From CALMBW01 sp963779645 (GTDB taxonomy: Bacteria; Actinomycetota; CADDZG01; WHSQ01): DNA of 64,000 bases. Location of the stretch: the NCBI GenBank assembly GCA_963779645.1, contig CAVZYX010000005.1, positions 868,001 to 932,000 of the forward strand. Direction: 5' to 3'. Each line of letters starts with the position of its first letter. Position 1 is the stretch's first letter. This document shows, one piece after another, positions 1 through 8,484 of this stretch. Below the pieces are notes generated by a model. The model searched no databases and was not told the origin of the DNA. It saw nothing but the letters and a program-made list of their open reading frames with translations. The translations under genes were made by a program, and so were the position numbers.

Positions 1-1137
1 CAGGATCGCCAGCTTGCCCTGGAGGGAGTCTGTGAAGCCGAATAGCAGGGCGGCCCCGAATGCCCCCACCGGGTGCCAGCGACCAAAGATCATCGCCGCA
101 AGCGCGATGAAACCACGACCGGCAGTCATGTTCTCGTCGAAGCGTCCCACGGACCCCAAGGTGAAGTAGGCGCCCGCCAAACCCGCGACCATGCCGCCGA
201 GGATGACTGTTCGATAACGAACGCGCAGCACATTGATTCCAACGGTGTCCGCCGCCTTCGGGTGCTCGCCGACTGATCGCACGCGCAGCCCCCAGCGCGT
301 TCTGAAGAGCCCGATCGTGATGGCCACGATCAGCGCGTACATCAGATAGACGAAGATGTTGTTGGAGAAGAAGATCGGGCCGATGATCGGGATCTTGGAG
401 AGCAGTGGGATGTCGATCACGCCGAAACGGCCAGGGCTATTCAGATTCTGGTACGAACTGAAGATCCGCGCGGAAAGATAGCTGGTCATCCCCAGGGCGA
501 AGATGTTGATCACCGTTCCACCGATGATCTGGTCGACCCGGTAGCGGATCGACAGGACGGCGAGCAACGCTCCCAGTAGAGCGCCAGCGAGAATGCCACC
601 GAGCAGACCCATCCAGAGGTTGCCCACTGCACTGGCAACGAGTGCTCCCGTGAATGCGGCCGTCAGCATCATGCCTTCGATGGCGATGTTGATGACTCCA
701 GCGCGCTCGCATAGAACTCCTGCGAGTGCGCCGAGTGTCAACGGAACCGCCAATCGCAAGGTGCTCTGCAACATCCCCAACAGGTTCAGCGATCCATCGC
801 GGGCGGCCCAGACGAGGAACGCCAGGATGAAGCAGAAGACGACAGCACCGAGCGCCAGATACGTGCGACGACCGAAACCGCGAGCGAGCTGTATCCCCCC
901 GAGGAAGGCCGCGATCGCGGCAAGGAATATCGCAGTGCCGCGAGCCGGTAGATCCAGATCGGGCAACTCGACGAGCTCGCCACCTTCACTCAAGCCGAAG
1001 GAAGAACTGAGGCCGCTTTCGGAACCCAGAGCGAACCACCAGAAGATGGCTAGCGCTAAACCGATGAATACGAACCCCAGAACACGTTCGCGTTTCGGGC
1101 TCATCCCTCTTTCGAGTGTTGCTTGAACGGTACTCAT
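1..1137 (-). CDS. ABC transporter permease, BMP/nucleoside type (partial)
   Basis: Reading from an ATG at 1137 gives an open frame that runs off the left window edge, so the C-terminus is missing. The translation starts MSTVQATLERGMSPKR and shows many hydrophobic membrane segments, with a conserved permease stretch around CERAGVINIAIEGMM that is typical of the second inner-membrane subunit of nucleoside/simple-sugar importers paired with BMP lipoproteins. The start overlaps the stop of the preceding permease by four bases (ATGA), so the two are translationally coupled. It should form the heterodimeric channel with that permease. The substrate is inferred from the family (nucleosides or purines), not shown here. 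Confidence 0.88.
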   Translation of the reverse strand, partial: MSTVQATLERGMSPKRERVLGFVFIGLALAIFWWFALGSESGLSSSFGLSEGGELVELPDLDLPARGTAIFLAAIAAFLGGIQLARGFGRRTYLALGAVVFCFILAFLVWAARDGSLNLLGMLQSTLRLAVPLTLGALAGVLCERAGVINIAIEGMMLTAAFTGALVASAVGNLWMGLLGGILAGALLGALLAVLSIRYRVDQIIGGTVINIFALGMTSYLSARIFSSYQNLNSPGRFGVIDIPLLSKIPIIGPIFFSNNIFVYLMYALIVAITIGLFRTRWGLRVRSVGEHPKAADTVGINVLRVRYRTVILGGMVAGLAGAYFTLGSVGRFDENMTAGRGFIALAAMIFGRWHPVGAFGAALLFGFTDSLQGKLAIL

Positions 1138-2339
1138 GTCGCCCAACTCGTGCTGAGCGTGTCCTGCTCAGCCTGTTTGGAAGCGCGGATCCTGAAGATC
1201 TCGCGCACAAGTGCAGGTGCGGCCATGAAGAGGATCACCAACGCCTGGATGACGACGATTATGTCTACCGGTATCGAAGTCGAAGCCTGCATGCTCGTCG
1301 AACCGGCTCGCATGATCCCGAAAAGAAGAGCCGCCAGAACCACCCCACCTGGATGAGTCCGACCCAGCAGCGCTAGCGCTATCGCGTCGAATCCGTACCC
1401 GGAAGAGAAACCCGGAAAGATGCTGTACTGCACGCCAAGAAGTTGGGCTGTGCCTGCAAGACCTGCGAGACCTCCACCCAGAGCCATAGCCAGCATGTAG
1501 GTCCCGCCGACGCTCATCCCTGCGTAGAGCGCGGCATTGGGGTTCGCGCCCACGGCGCGGAATCGGAATCCAATCGTCGACCGGAACACCAACCACCACA
1601 CGCCCCACGCAACCAGAAGGGCCAAGATGATGCCCGCGTGCACTCGGTACTCATCGCTCAGCAGGTTGGGAAATCGAGCCGACTCGGGGACGGTCTTCGA
1701 GATCGGGTCGGTGCGGCCCGTGCGCCGGAACGTGTCGGTGCTGAGTAGATAGTCGACCAACCGGATAGCGATGTAGTTCAGCATGATCGTCACGATCACT
1801 TCATGCGCCCCGGTCTTCGCTTTGAGGAAGCCGGGGACGAACCCCCAGAGAGCTCCACCTATGAATCCACCCAGGATCGCGAGTGGCAGGTGGATCACCA
1901 TCGGCAGGCTGTCGAAGGTGAACCCGACGAATGAAGCGGCCATGGCGCCGACCAACAGCTGTCCCTCAGCTCCGATGTTGAACAGGCCGGCTTTGAAAGC
2001 GAGTGCGACCGCGAGTCCGGCGAAGATCAACGGTGTGGCGGCAACGATCGTTTCGGATAGAGCGCCTGTGCTTCCGAGCGAGCCCTTGAACAATGCGAAG
2101 TAGGCGTTGTAGACGAGTGACCACGAATCCGAGAGCGCTTTGAGCGGATTCCGGAAGAACGATGCCCATGAGCGCAGAGTCTCTGGATCGGAGAACACCA
2201 TCACGACCCCGCCCACGAACAGCCCGGCGAGGAGTGCAAGGAACGGCACGAGAACAGTGTTTCGCCAATCGATGCCCTTGCGAGGGGGGGCGGGCTGCTT
2301 CTCGTGTTCCTCGGGAAGTTCGGTCATGGTGTCGCTCAT
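1134..2339 (-). CDS. ABC transporter permease, BMP/nucleoside type
   Basis: This 401-residue inner-membrane protein has a short charged cytosolic N-terminus and about eight to ten hydrophobic segments. The motif FNIGAEGQLLVGA and the EVIVTIMLNYIAIRLV stretch are typical of the first permease of BMP-linked nucleoside importers (branched-chain-amino-acid/ribose transport permease superfamily). It overlaps its upstream neighbour, the ATPase, and its downstream partner permease by four bases each, so all three are one translationally coupled operon. It should form half of the transmembrane channel. Substrate specificity cannot be read from the sequence. Confidence 0.9.
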   Translation of the reverse strand: MSDTMTELPEEHEKQPAPPRKGIDWRNTVLVPFLALLAGLFVGGVVMVFSDPETLRSWASFFRNPLKALSDSWSLVYNAYFALFKGSLGSTGALSETIVAATPLIFAGLAVALAFKAGLFNIGAEGQLLVGAMAASFVGFTFDSLPMVIHLPLAILGGFIGGALWGFVPGFLKAKTGAHEVIVTIMLNYIAIRLVDYLLSTDTFRRTGRTDPISKTVPESARFPNLLSDEYRVHAGIILALLVAWGVWWLVFRSTIGFRFRAVGANPNAALYAGMSVGGTYMLAMALGGGLAGLAGTAQLLGVQYSIFPGFSSGYGFDAIALALLGRTHPGGVVLAALLFGIMRAGSTSMQASTSIPVDIIVVIQALVILFMAAPALVREIFRIRASKQAEQDTLSTSWAT

Positions 2340-3850
2340 GCCGTGGTTCCCGTTGATCCCGCCATCAAGAGTCCGAGTTTCTCTCGCGTTGCATCTTTAC
2401 GATCGAGGATGTCGACGATCCGCCCCTGATACATCACTGCGATCCTGTCCCCGAGAGACAGAACCTCGTCGAGTTCGGAGGACACGATCAGGACCGCTAC
2501 TCCGCCGTCTCTCTTAGCAACGATCTGCTCGTGGATGTATTGGATCGAGCCGACGTCGAGCCCTCGTGTCGGTTGGGCCGCGATGAGGATCTTTTCAGCC
2601 TGAGAGAACTCTCTCGCCACGATCACCTTCTGCTGATTTCCACCAGAGAGGTTGATCACCGGCACATCGATCGATGGGGTACGCACGTCATATTCCTTGA
2701 CCAACCGCTTGGCGTTATCCGCCACCGTAGAACGGTTGATCCTGATGCCGCTGGCGAAGGGTGTTTCGTCATAACTGTTGAGCACGAGGTTGTCTTTGAC
2801 GGTGAACGCTCCTACCATCCCGTATTTCTGTCTGTCTTCCGGGATGTGAGCCGCACCATTATGGAACATCTCGGCTGGGGAATGGCCTGTCACGTCGCGC
2901 CCTTCGACCATCACCGATCCCTCTAGAGGCTTACGCATCCCCGTTATCGCCTCGACCAACTCGGTCTGTCCGTTGCCTTGGACACCCGCGACGGCGAGGA
3001 TCTCACCGGCTCTCACGTCGAAACTGACATCGTCGACCGCAAGCTGTCCTCGGTCATCGAGGACGTGAAGGCTCGCGACTCTTAATACCGAGGTGGAGGG
3101 CTGCGCTTCGCTCTTGACCACTTCGAGACGGACGTCCCGGCCCACCATCAAAGTAGCGAGCTTGCTCTCGTCCGTTTCAGCCGGCGTTGTTGCTCCTACT
3201 ACCTCACCCTGACGCAGAACGGTGATCGTGTCCGATATCGCAAGGACTTCCTTCAACTTGTGTGAGATGAAAACGATTGCTCGACCACTCTCCTTCAAGG
3301 TGCGGATGACCTTGAAGAGCTCCTGCGATTCTTGGGGGGTCAATACCGCTGTCGGCTCGTCGAGGATCAGCAGGTCGGCGTCCCGATAGAGCGCTTTGAG
3401 GATCTCAACGCGTTGCTGCACACCGACCGGCAGATCCTCGACCAATGCGTCTGGATCTACGCCTAGTCCATATTCCTTGCTGAGTGACAGAAGTCGCTCG
3501 CGCGCTTTGTCGCGGTCGAGCAACCCAAACGATCTTGTTGGTTCCACTCCCAGCATGACGTTCTCGGTAACCGTAAAGACGGGCACGAGCATGAAGTGCT
3601 GGTGCACCATCCCGATGCCAGCGGCGATCGCGTCGTTGGGACCATTGAAGATGACCGGCTGGTCGTCGACAAGGATCTGCCCGTCCGTCGCTGAATAGAG
3701 CCCGAACAGAACATTCATCAGCGTGGACTTACCGGCACCATTCTCGCCGAGAAGGGTGTGGACCTCACCCCCTAAGAGGGTGAGGTCCACGTTCCTGTTC
3801 GCTACAACTCCGGGGAACTTCTTGGTGATGCCTCGGAGTTCAACCTTCAT
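2336..3850 (-). CDS. ABC transporter ATP-binding protein with two ATPase domains
   Basis: The protein has 504 residues with two tandem ATP-binding cassettes, as usual for simple-sugar and nucleoside importers (RbsA/YufO type). The first domain has Walker A GENGAGKS near residue 36 and Walker B LLILDEPTAVLT near residue 160. The second domain has a degenerate Walker A (GVQGNGQTE) and the signature LSGGNQQK near residue 405. A degenerate second site is normal in this family. It powers the two permeases encoded just downstream. The BMP-type binding protein is encoded just upstream, 7 bp away, which indicates nucleoside uptake rather than ribose uptake. Confidence 0.92.
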   Translation of the reverse strand: MKVELRGITKKFPGVVANRNVDLTLLGGEVHTLLGENGAGKSTLMNVLFGLYSATDGQILVDDQPVIFNGPNDAIAAGIGMVHQHFMLVPVFTVTENVMLGVEPTRSFGLLDRDKARERLLSLSKEYGLGVDPDALVEDLPVGVQQRVEILKALYRDADLLILDEPTAVLTPQESQELFKVIRTLKESGRAIVFISHKLKEVLAISDTITVLRQGEVVGATTPAETDESKLATLMVGRDVRLEVVKSEAQPSTSVLRVASLHVLDDRGQLAVDDVSFDVRAGEILAVAGVQGNGQTELVEAITGMRKPLEGSVMVEGRDVTGHSPAEMFHNGAAHIPEDRQKYGMVGAFTVKDNLVLNSYDETPFASGIRINRSTVADNAKRLVKEYDVRTPSIDVPVINLSGGNQQKVIVAREFSQAEKILIAAQPTRGLDVGSIQYIHEQIVAKRDGGVAVLIVSSELDEVLSLGDRIAVMYQGRIVDILDRKDATREKLGLLMAGSTGTTA

Positions 3851-3857
3851 CTAGGGC

Positions 3858-4979
3858 CTACAGGTAATCAGCGACTACGACTTCGCCGGAGATGATCTGC
3901 GCCTTCAGTTCCTCAACGCTCTCTTTTAGAGCGTCGGGGATCACGCTGTCGAAGTCGTGGTACGGAGCGAGTCCCACACCAAGGTTCTCAAGCGTGCCCG
4001 AGTAAAGGCCGCCCTCGAACGTGCCGTCAACGACCGACGCGACCGCGTCGTACACGGCGACGTTCATGTTCTTCATGATCGAGGTCAAGAAGAGTGAGCA
4101 GGACGCCTCCAGGCTTACGCAGCCGTCGGTGTCGACCCAGATGAGTGACCCCGACCCGGCATCCTCTACGGCAGCTATGGCCCCCAACCCGACGGGACCT
4201 GCAACCGGAAGGATGATGTCTGCACCCTCATCAAGCAGCGACTGGGTTGTGTTCCTGCCGTTGTCCTGGTTCTCGAAGTCACCGGTGAACAGACCATCCT
4301 GCTTCTCTGTGTCCCAGCCGAGTACCTCGACAACGGCGCCCGCCTCCTGATTCCAGTAGTTGACGCCGGCAGCGAACCCGTTCATGAAGATCGTTACCGG
4401 CGGGATCGGGATGCCCCCGAAAGTACCGACCTTGCCCGCTTCGGACATGCCGCCAGACAGGAAGCCGGCCAAGAAGGCAGCCTCGTCGGTCTGGAATGTG
4501 AGCTCCTTGACGTTGGGATAGGTGACATCTTCACCCGCATCCGCGTCGAAGAAGTCGACGTCAACGATCGCGAACTTCTGATCGGGGTTCGCCTCAGCAG
4601 CCGCTGCTGTCGTCTCACCGAATAGGAAGCCAACAGTGATGATGATGTCGCATCCCTCATCGATGAAGGCCTGGATGTTCGGCTCGAAGTCGTTCGCATT
4701 CTGGGACTCGAGGTACTTGGCCTCTACGCCGAGTTCCTCTTCCGCCTGAACGAGTCCGTCATAAGCCGTCTGGTTGAACGACTTGTCGTCGATGCCGCCC
4801 GTGTCCGTTACCTGGCAAGCGGTCATGCCTTCGCCTGGTAGCGGCTCTTCCTCTTCGGCCGGCTCTGAGGAAGCATCGGTCGGCTCGTCGGCCGGCTCCT
4901 CCTCAGCGCATGCGGCGGCGAAGATAGATAGCACCAAGAACATGACGATGAACCAGGGTTTGATCCCGCGTGTTCTCAA
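3858..4979 (-). CDS. BMP-family substrate-binding lipoprotein
   Basis: This 373-residue protein begins with a hydrophobic signal ending in FAAAC, a lipobox, so the mature protein should be anchored on the outer face of the membrane. An acidic Glu/Pro/Ala linker follows, then the BMP (Med/PnrA-like) domain recognised by DTGGIDDKSFNQTAYDG. BMP proteins bind purine nucleosides in several characterised cases. The start is a TTG preceded by a strong Shine-Dalgarno (GGGAGG) in the leader. As first gene of the operon it supplies ligand to the two permeases and the double ATPase encoded downstream. Confidence 0.9.
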   Translation of the reverse strand: MRTRGIKPWFIVMFLVLSIFAAACAEEEPADEPTDASSEPAEEEEPLPGEGMTACQVTDTGGIDDKSFNQTAYDGLVQAEEELGVEAKYLESQNANDFEPNIQAFIDEGCDIIITVGFLFGETTAAAAEANPDQKFAIVDVDFFDADAGEDVTYPNVKELTFQTDEAAFLAGFLSGGMSEAGKVGTFGGIPIPPVTIFMNGFAAGVNYWNQEAGAVVEVLGWDTEKQDGLFTGDFENQDNGRNTTQSLLDEGADIILPVAGPVGLGAIAAVEDAGSGSLIWVDTDGCVSLEASCSLFLTSIMKNMNVAVYDAVASVVDGTFEGGLYSGTLENLGVGLAPYHDFDSVIPDALKESVEELKAQIISGEVVVADYL

Positions 4980-5009
4980 GAAATGCCCCTCCCTTTCTCC
5001 TCCATAAGT

Positions 5010-5029
5010 GGCCTTCCTCTAACAAGGCC
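5010..5029. promoter_or_regulatory. inverted repeat upstream of the BMP importer
   Basis: GGCCTT and AAGGCC form an inverted repeat separated by 8 bases in the divergent intergenic region between the BMP lipoprotein gene and the cobalamin adenosyltransferase. Its position some 30 bp before the BMP start suits an operator, but no regulator is encoded nearby, so this is only a candidate. Confidence 0.3.
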
Positions 5030-5106
5030 TACCGACGGGTCAGCCTATTAGGCGGGGCATGGTCAGGCATAGGGGCATTTCTACTTATCCAATAGGGTCC
5101 ATTGGC

Positions 5107-5664
5107 ATGAAGATCTACACACGGAAGGGCGACGACGGTACGACCGGGCTTTTGTACGGAGGTCGGATCGCGAAGGACGACCCGCGGACCGAGGTCTACG
5201 GCACGTTAGACGAGACGGTGTCCGCTTTGGGGCTTGCCCGGGCGGGCGGCCTCGTAGACCGGGTTGCTGCCATCGTCGTTCGCATCCAGCGGGAGATGTT
5301 CGTCGTCGGTGCTCAATTGGCCACATCGTCCGAAAACCAAAGCAAGCTAGAAGAAAACGTCTCAAAGGTCACGGCCGAGATGACCAAGAGATGCGAAGAA
5401 GACATCGACGCTCTGCTCGAGGAGCACCCCCTTCCGCAGGAGTTCATCCTCCCGGGCGAAACCGCGGGGTCCGCGGGTTTGGATGTTGCCCGATCGACCG
5501 TGCGGAGAGCCGAGCGTCAGGCCGTAGCTCTCGACCGTAAGGGACTGGTAGCCGATCCCGAGATACTCCGGTTCCTCAACCGCGTGTCGGACCTTCTATT
5601 CGCGCTTGCCCGCTACGAAGAGGCCGAGCGAGGCCGGCGCGCCGAGCCCTCGAGACAGAAGTGA
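5107..5664 (+). CDS. cob(I)alamin adenosyltransferase, PduO type
   Basis: This 185-residue protein transfers the adenosyl group of ATP to reduced corrinoid, making adenosylcobalamin. The N-terminal motif KIYTRKGDDGTTGL is the ATP-binding signature of PduO-type enzymes, and the conserved FILPGE...AARSxxRRAER region is present as FILPGETAGSAGLDVARST followed by VRRAERQ. An in-frame GTG/ATG lies further upstream, but the ATG at 5107 puts the conserved motif at the N-terminus and has TAGGGT 8 bases before it, suggesting a leaderless transcript. It overlaps the following NUDIX gene by four bases. A B12-dependent enzyme in this organism is implied but not seen in the window. Confidence 0.9.
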   Translation: MKIYTRKGDDGTTGLLYGGRIAKDDPRTEVYGTLDETVSALGLARAGGLVDRVAAIVVRIQREMFVVGAQLATSSENQSKLEENVSKVTAEMTKRCEEDIDALLEEHPLPQEFILPGETAGSAGLDVARSTVRRAERQAVALDRKGLVADPEILRFLNRVSDLLFALARYEEAERGRRAEPSRQK

Positions 5665-6164
5665 GGCCGCTTCGATTCTGCCAAGCCTGCGGAAACGAGC
5701 TGGGCGAGGCGGACGGCGAAGGCGGCGCTAGCTGTCCCGGATGCAAACGCACGTGGTACCGGAACATGGCGCCCACCGTGGGGGCCGCGATCGTCCGCGA
5801 TGGGAAAGCGCTGGCGACTATTCGCGCTTTCGAACCTCAGAAGGGGAAGTTGGATGTCCCCGGTGGATTCCTTCGGATGGGCGAAGACCCGATCGAGGGT
5901 CTGAAGCGCGAGGTCAAAGAGGAACTCGACGTCGAGATCGACGTGTCCATGGCGGACGTCGTCCAGATGGTCCCTCATGCGTACGGTGACGACGGTGAGT
6001 GGGTCTTATCCGCGGGGTTCAAGGTGCGCTGGATCGGTGGCGAACTCAGTCCGGCCGACGATGTAGCGGATGTTAGGTGGCTAACCGAGGATCAGATCGA
6101 CTCGGGCGATTTCGCCTGGGATCACGACAAGACACTCCTGAGGAGGGCACTCGAAGATGAATGA
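5661..6164 (+). CDS. NUDIX hydrolase with N-terminal zinc ribbon
   Basis: Starting at a GTG that overlaps the preceding stop (GTGA), this 167-residue protein carries an N-terminal zinc ribbon (CQACG near residue 8, CPGCK near residue 27) followed by a NUDIX domain. The NUDIX box is complete: GGFLRMGEDPIEGLKREV followed by KEELD. The family hydrolyses nucleoside diphosphate derivatives. The zinc ribbon plus NUDIX layout resembles NADH pyrophosphatase NudC, but the chain is shorter, so the substrate is uncertain. It is in an operon with the cobalamin adenosyltransferase and an uncharacterised small membrane protein. Confidence 0.87.
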   Translation: MRPLRFCQACGNELGEADGEGGASCPGCKRTWYRNMAPTVGAAIVRDGKALATIRAFEPQKGKLDVPGGFLRMGEDPIEGLKREVKEELDVEIDVSMADVVQMVPHAYGDDGEWVLSAGFKVRWIGGELSPADDVADVRWLTEDQIDSGDFAWDHDKTLLRRALEDE

Positions 6165-6534
6165 CGTCGACAACAAGGACCTTGCCCGGATGCTGTCGTT
6201 CGGCCGCATCGTCATCGGATTCGGTGCCTTTCTAGCTCCTCGCCGTTTCGGTAGAGCCTGGACAGGCGACTCGACGGAGGAAACAGCCTCCGCGCTGGCG
6301 GTTCGAGGTCTCGGGGCCCGCGATGTGGCGCTCGGCGTGGGGACGCTCTTGGCTCTGGAGGGGGACGGGCCGGTGCGCGGTTGGCTCGAGGCCCAGGCCT
6401 TCGCGGACGCATCCGACGCGTTCTCGACCCTCTCGAACTTCGGAGATCTTCCGGTCCTGCGTCGTTGGGCTCTGCTGGCCATCGAGGTCGGCGCTGCCTA
6501 CGTGGGCGTCAAGTTAGCGAACGAGCTGGACTGA
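6157..6534 (+). CDS. small membrane-associated protein of unknown function
   Basis: The 125-residue product has moderate hydrophobic stretches near residues 14-27, 52-66 and 104-120, suggesting membrane association, with conserved-looking GARDVALG near residue 52. This pattern (VRGLGARDVALGVGTL) occurs in short actinobacterial membrane proteins of unknown function (DUF4267-like). It overlaps the NUDIX gene by 8 bases and ends 2 bases before the acyl-CoA dehydrogenase start, so it is co-transcribed with both. No catalytic motif is visible and no function is assigned. Confidence 0.7.
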   Translation: MNDVDNKDLARMLSFGRIVIGFGAFLAPRRFGRAWTGDSTEETASALAVRGLGARDVALGVGTLLALEGDGPVRGWLEAQAFADASDAFSTLSNFGDLPVLRRWALLAIEVGAAYVGVKLANELD

Positions 6535-6535
6535 C

Positions 6536-7699
6536 ATGACAGGTATGGACTTCAACCACTCGCCCGAACAGATGACTTTTTTCACTTCGGTTAAGGAGTT
6601 CGCGACCAAGGTCGTCGAGCCCGGGGCGCACGAGCGCGACGTGGAGGGCCGGTTCGATCGAGATGTATGGGATCAGGTTGGAAGTTTCGGTCTTCTCGGC
6701 CTTCCCATCCCCGAGGAGCATGGGGGCAGCGGCGCCGATATCGTCACCACGTGTTTAGCGCTCGAAGCTCTGGCTGAAGGCGGACACGACGCAGGACTCG
6801 GGTTGTCGGTTGGTGCCCACATCACGATCGGGACGGCGCCGATCTGGTTGCACGGATCCGAAGATCAGAAGCGTAAGTACCTTCCGAAGCTGTGCAGCGG
6901 CGAGTGGATCGGGGCGATGGCGATCACCGAGCCCGAAGCCGGATCCGACACCGCGTCGATCAAGACGCGTGCCAAGCGTGACGGTGACGACTGGGTCATC
7001 AACGGTTCGAAGATCTTCATCACGAATGGATCTATAGCCGACACGGTGATCGTGATCGCGGTTACCGACCCGGAAGCTGGTGCGGGCCAGGGTGTCAGCG
7101 CGTTCATCGTTGAAAAAGGGACTCCGGGATTCGAGGTTGCGCGCGACCTGGACAAGATGGGTACGCGCTCATCGCCGCTCTCCCTCCTGCACTTCGATGA
7201 TTGCCGGGTGCCATCGGAGAACCTGCTCGGCGAGGAGGGTCTTGCACTCTGGCAGGTTGCGTTCGAGTGTTTCGATTGGGAGCGAACCGTGATGATCGCC
7301 AGTTCGATCGGTGGCATGAAAGCGGGGCTCGATTCGGCGATCGGATACGCGAAGGAGCGCGTCGCATTCGGGAAACCGATAGCGAAGCACCAAGCCATCC
7401 AGCACAAGATCGCGGAGATGAAGGCTTATTACGACGCGGCCCGGTTGGTTCTCTACAAGGCTGCATGGCTGAAGCAGAATGATCTGCCGCATCAGGTGGA
7501 GGCGAGTGTGGCGAAGTACTTCGTGGCCGAGGCATCGATGCGGAACGCGATCGAAGCGACTCAGATCTTCGGGGGCTATGGCTACATCAAGGAGTACCCG
7601 GTCGAACGCTCCATGCGTGATGCGAAGTTGATCTCGATCGGCGGCGGAACGTCGGAGATCCAGAAGATGATCATCGCCCGGACGTTGTTGGGGGACTAG
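6536..7699 (+). CDS. acyl-CoA dehydrogenase
   Basis: This 387-residue flavoenzyme of the acyl-CoA dehydrogenase family catalyses alpha,beta-dehydrogenation of acyl-CoA thioesters, passing electrons to ETF. Family signatures are clear: AMAITEPEAGSD near residue 125, GSKIFITNG near residue 157, the QIFGGYGYIKEYPVER segment near residue 343, and the C-terminal GGGTSEIQKMIIART. The catalytic base cannot be assigned with certainty by eye. ATG codons at 6536 and 6545 are both possible starts. It is the last gene of the operon starting with the adenosyltransferase and converges on a small Cys-rich frame. Confidence 0.93.
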   Translation: MTGMDFNHSPEQMTFFTSVKEFATKVVEPGAHERDVEGRFDRDVWDQVGSFGLLGLPIPEEHGGSGADIVTTCLALEALAEGGHDAGLGLSVGAHITIGTAPIWLHGSEDQKRKYLPKLCSGEWIGAMAITEPEAGSDTASIKTRAKRDGDDWVINGSKIFITNGSIADTVIVIAVTDPEAGAGQGVSAFIVEKGTPGFEVARDLDKMGTRSSPLSLLHFDDCRVPSENLLGEEGLALWQVAFECFDWERTVMIASSIGGMKAGLDSAIGYAKERVAFGKPIAKHQAIQHKIAEMKAYYDAARLVLYKAAWLKQNDLPHQVEASVAKYFVAEASMRNAIEATQIFGGYGYIKEYPVERSMRDAKLISIGGGTSEIQKMIIARTLLGD

Positions 7700-7850
7700 C
7701 CCCCTCGTCCCCTTTCGGTTTCGGCGGGTCGAAGCTGTGAAGCCAGCCTAGGCATCCATAGCGACAACCATCTGTGCAGTCGGTCGCGCAGTTCCGATAC
7801 AGATCTTTCAGGATCTCTTCCGGTGTCCGATCGGGTGTCGTCTCGGTCAT
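7671..7850 (-). CDS. small protein with four evenly spaced cysteines
   Basis: A 59-residue frame starts at ATG 7850, nine bases after the stop of the TlpA-like gene on the same strand. It contains LYRNCATDCTDGCRYGC, in which four Cys recur every fourth residue (C-x3-C-x3-C-x3-C), a spacing that would line one face of a helix. The N-terminus is acidic and helix-prone (TPEEILKDL). The end overlaps the convergent acyl-CoA dehydrogenase by 29 bp. No Shine-Dalgarno is evident. A metal site or a thiol partner for the adjacent TlpA-like protein is possible, but no family is recognised and the frame could be fortuitous. Confidence 0.42.
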   Translation of the reverse strand: MTETTPDRTPEEILKDLYRNCATDCTDGCRYGCLGWLHSFDPPKPKGDEGASPPTTSGR

Positions 7851-7859
7851 CTATGAAGG

Positions 7860-8414
7860 CTATGACGTTAGCTCTTCGAGCCGCGCCTTCAAGTTCTCGT
7901 AGGTGATCGGTCCATCCACGCGCGTGATCTGGTCCCCGCTTGGACCGATCACGATTGTTACGGGTTGGTATGGGACGTCGAACTGGCTCCAAACTTCCGG
8001 AGCGTGAGCCAGTGCATAAGGAACTGCGAAAGCGTCTCGGTACTGCATGCCGTCTTCCACGGTGTCGTTGTTCGAGACACCGAAGAAGACCACTTCCCCG
8101 GAGAACTCCTCAGCCAACTGGTTGAGATCGGGCTGCTCGCCCTGGCACTGAGGTCACCACGATTCCCAGAAGTTCAGGACTATGGGAGTGCCGGCGTGGT
8201 CGGCGAGGGTGAAGGTTTCGCCGTCGAAGGTCTCGACCGAGAAGTCCGGGCCGGTCCATGGGGCACCCTCACCCTTCGATGAGCCACCCTTCTCGCCGCT
8301 CGGTGCCGTCGGCGTCGATCCCGCATCTGCCGTCGCTGTTGGGTTCTCAGGGCTGGAGGCGCAAGCAGGGAACACCATGAGCACCAGCGCGATGAGGGCC
8401 GCGATCTTCCGCAT
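7860..8414 (-). CDS. TlpA/ResA-like lipoprotein, candidate selenoprotein with in-frame UGA
   Basis: The protein starts with a signal peptide and lipobox (MRKIAALIALVLMVFPACAS), then a Ser/Gly/Thr-rich linker, then a thioredoxin fold. At codon 87 the frame has TGA (8154-8156) exactly where the first Cys of the CxxC motif belongs: NFWESW-TGA-PQC. The same frame then continues without interruption through GEVVFFGVSNND and a cis-Pro-like VPYQPVTIVI to a normal TAG. Read through, the product is 184 residues, the usual TlpA size. Two other TlpA genes in the window have WASWCEPC at this place. The UGA is followed by a hairpin-forming stretch. The alternative is a nonsense mutation of TGC/TGT or a sequencing error. 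Confidence 0.65.
8108..8156 (-). promoter_or_regulatory. hairpin directly after the in-frame UGA (SECIS-like)
   Basis: Counting from the U of UGA, bases 4-9 (CCUCAG) pair perfectly with bases 44-49 (CUGAGG). Bases 12-14 (CCA) can pair with 41-43 (UGG), and an apical hairpin GGGC-GAGCA-GCCC spans bases 15-27. The apical loop starts with G and lies about 15 nt from the UGA, close to the spacing known for bacterial SECIS elements. The lower stem is strong, but the apical part is not a textbook match. Confidence 0.4.
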
Positions 8415-8484
8415 CCACCCATGATGCCCTTTCAGGGAAGTAATGCGACAGTCGTCTCACCCGAGGGCGCACTACTCTTTCGTC

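Noticed and set aside
8154..8156. Global reassignment of UGA to Trp or Gly
   Set aside because: Many genes in the window end at UGA in the expected place (for example hemB and the NUDIX operon overlaps), so UGA is a normal stop.
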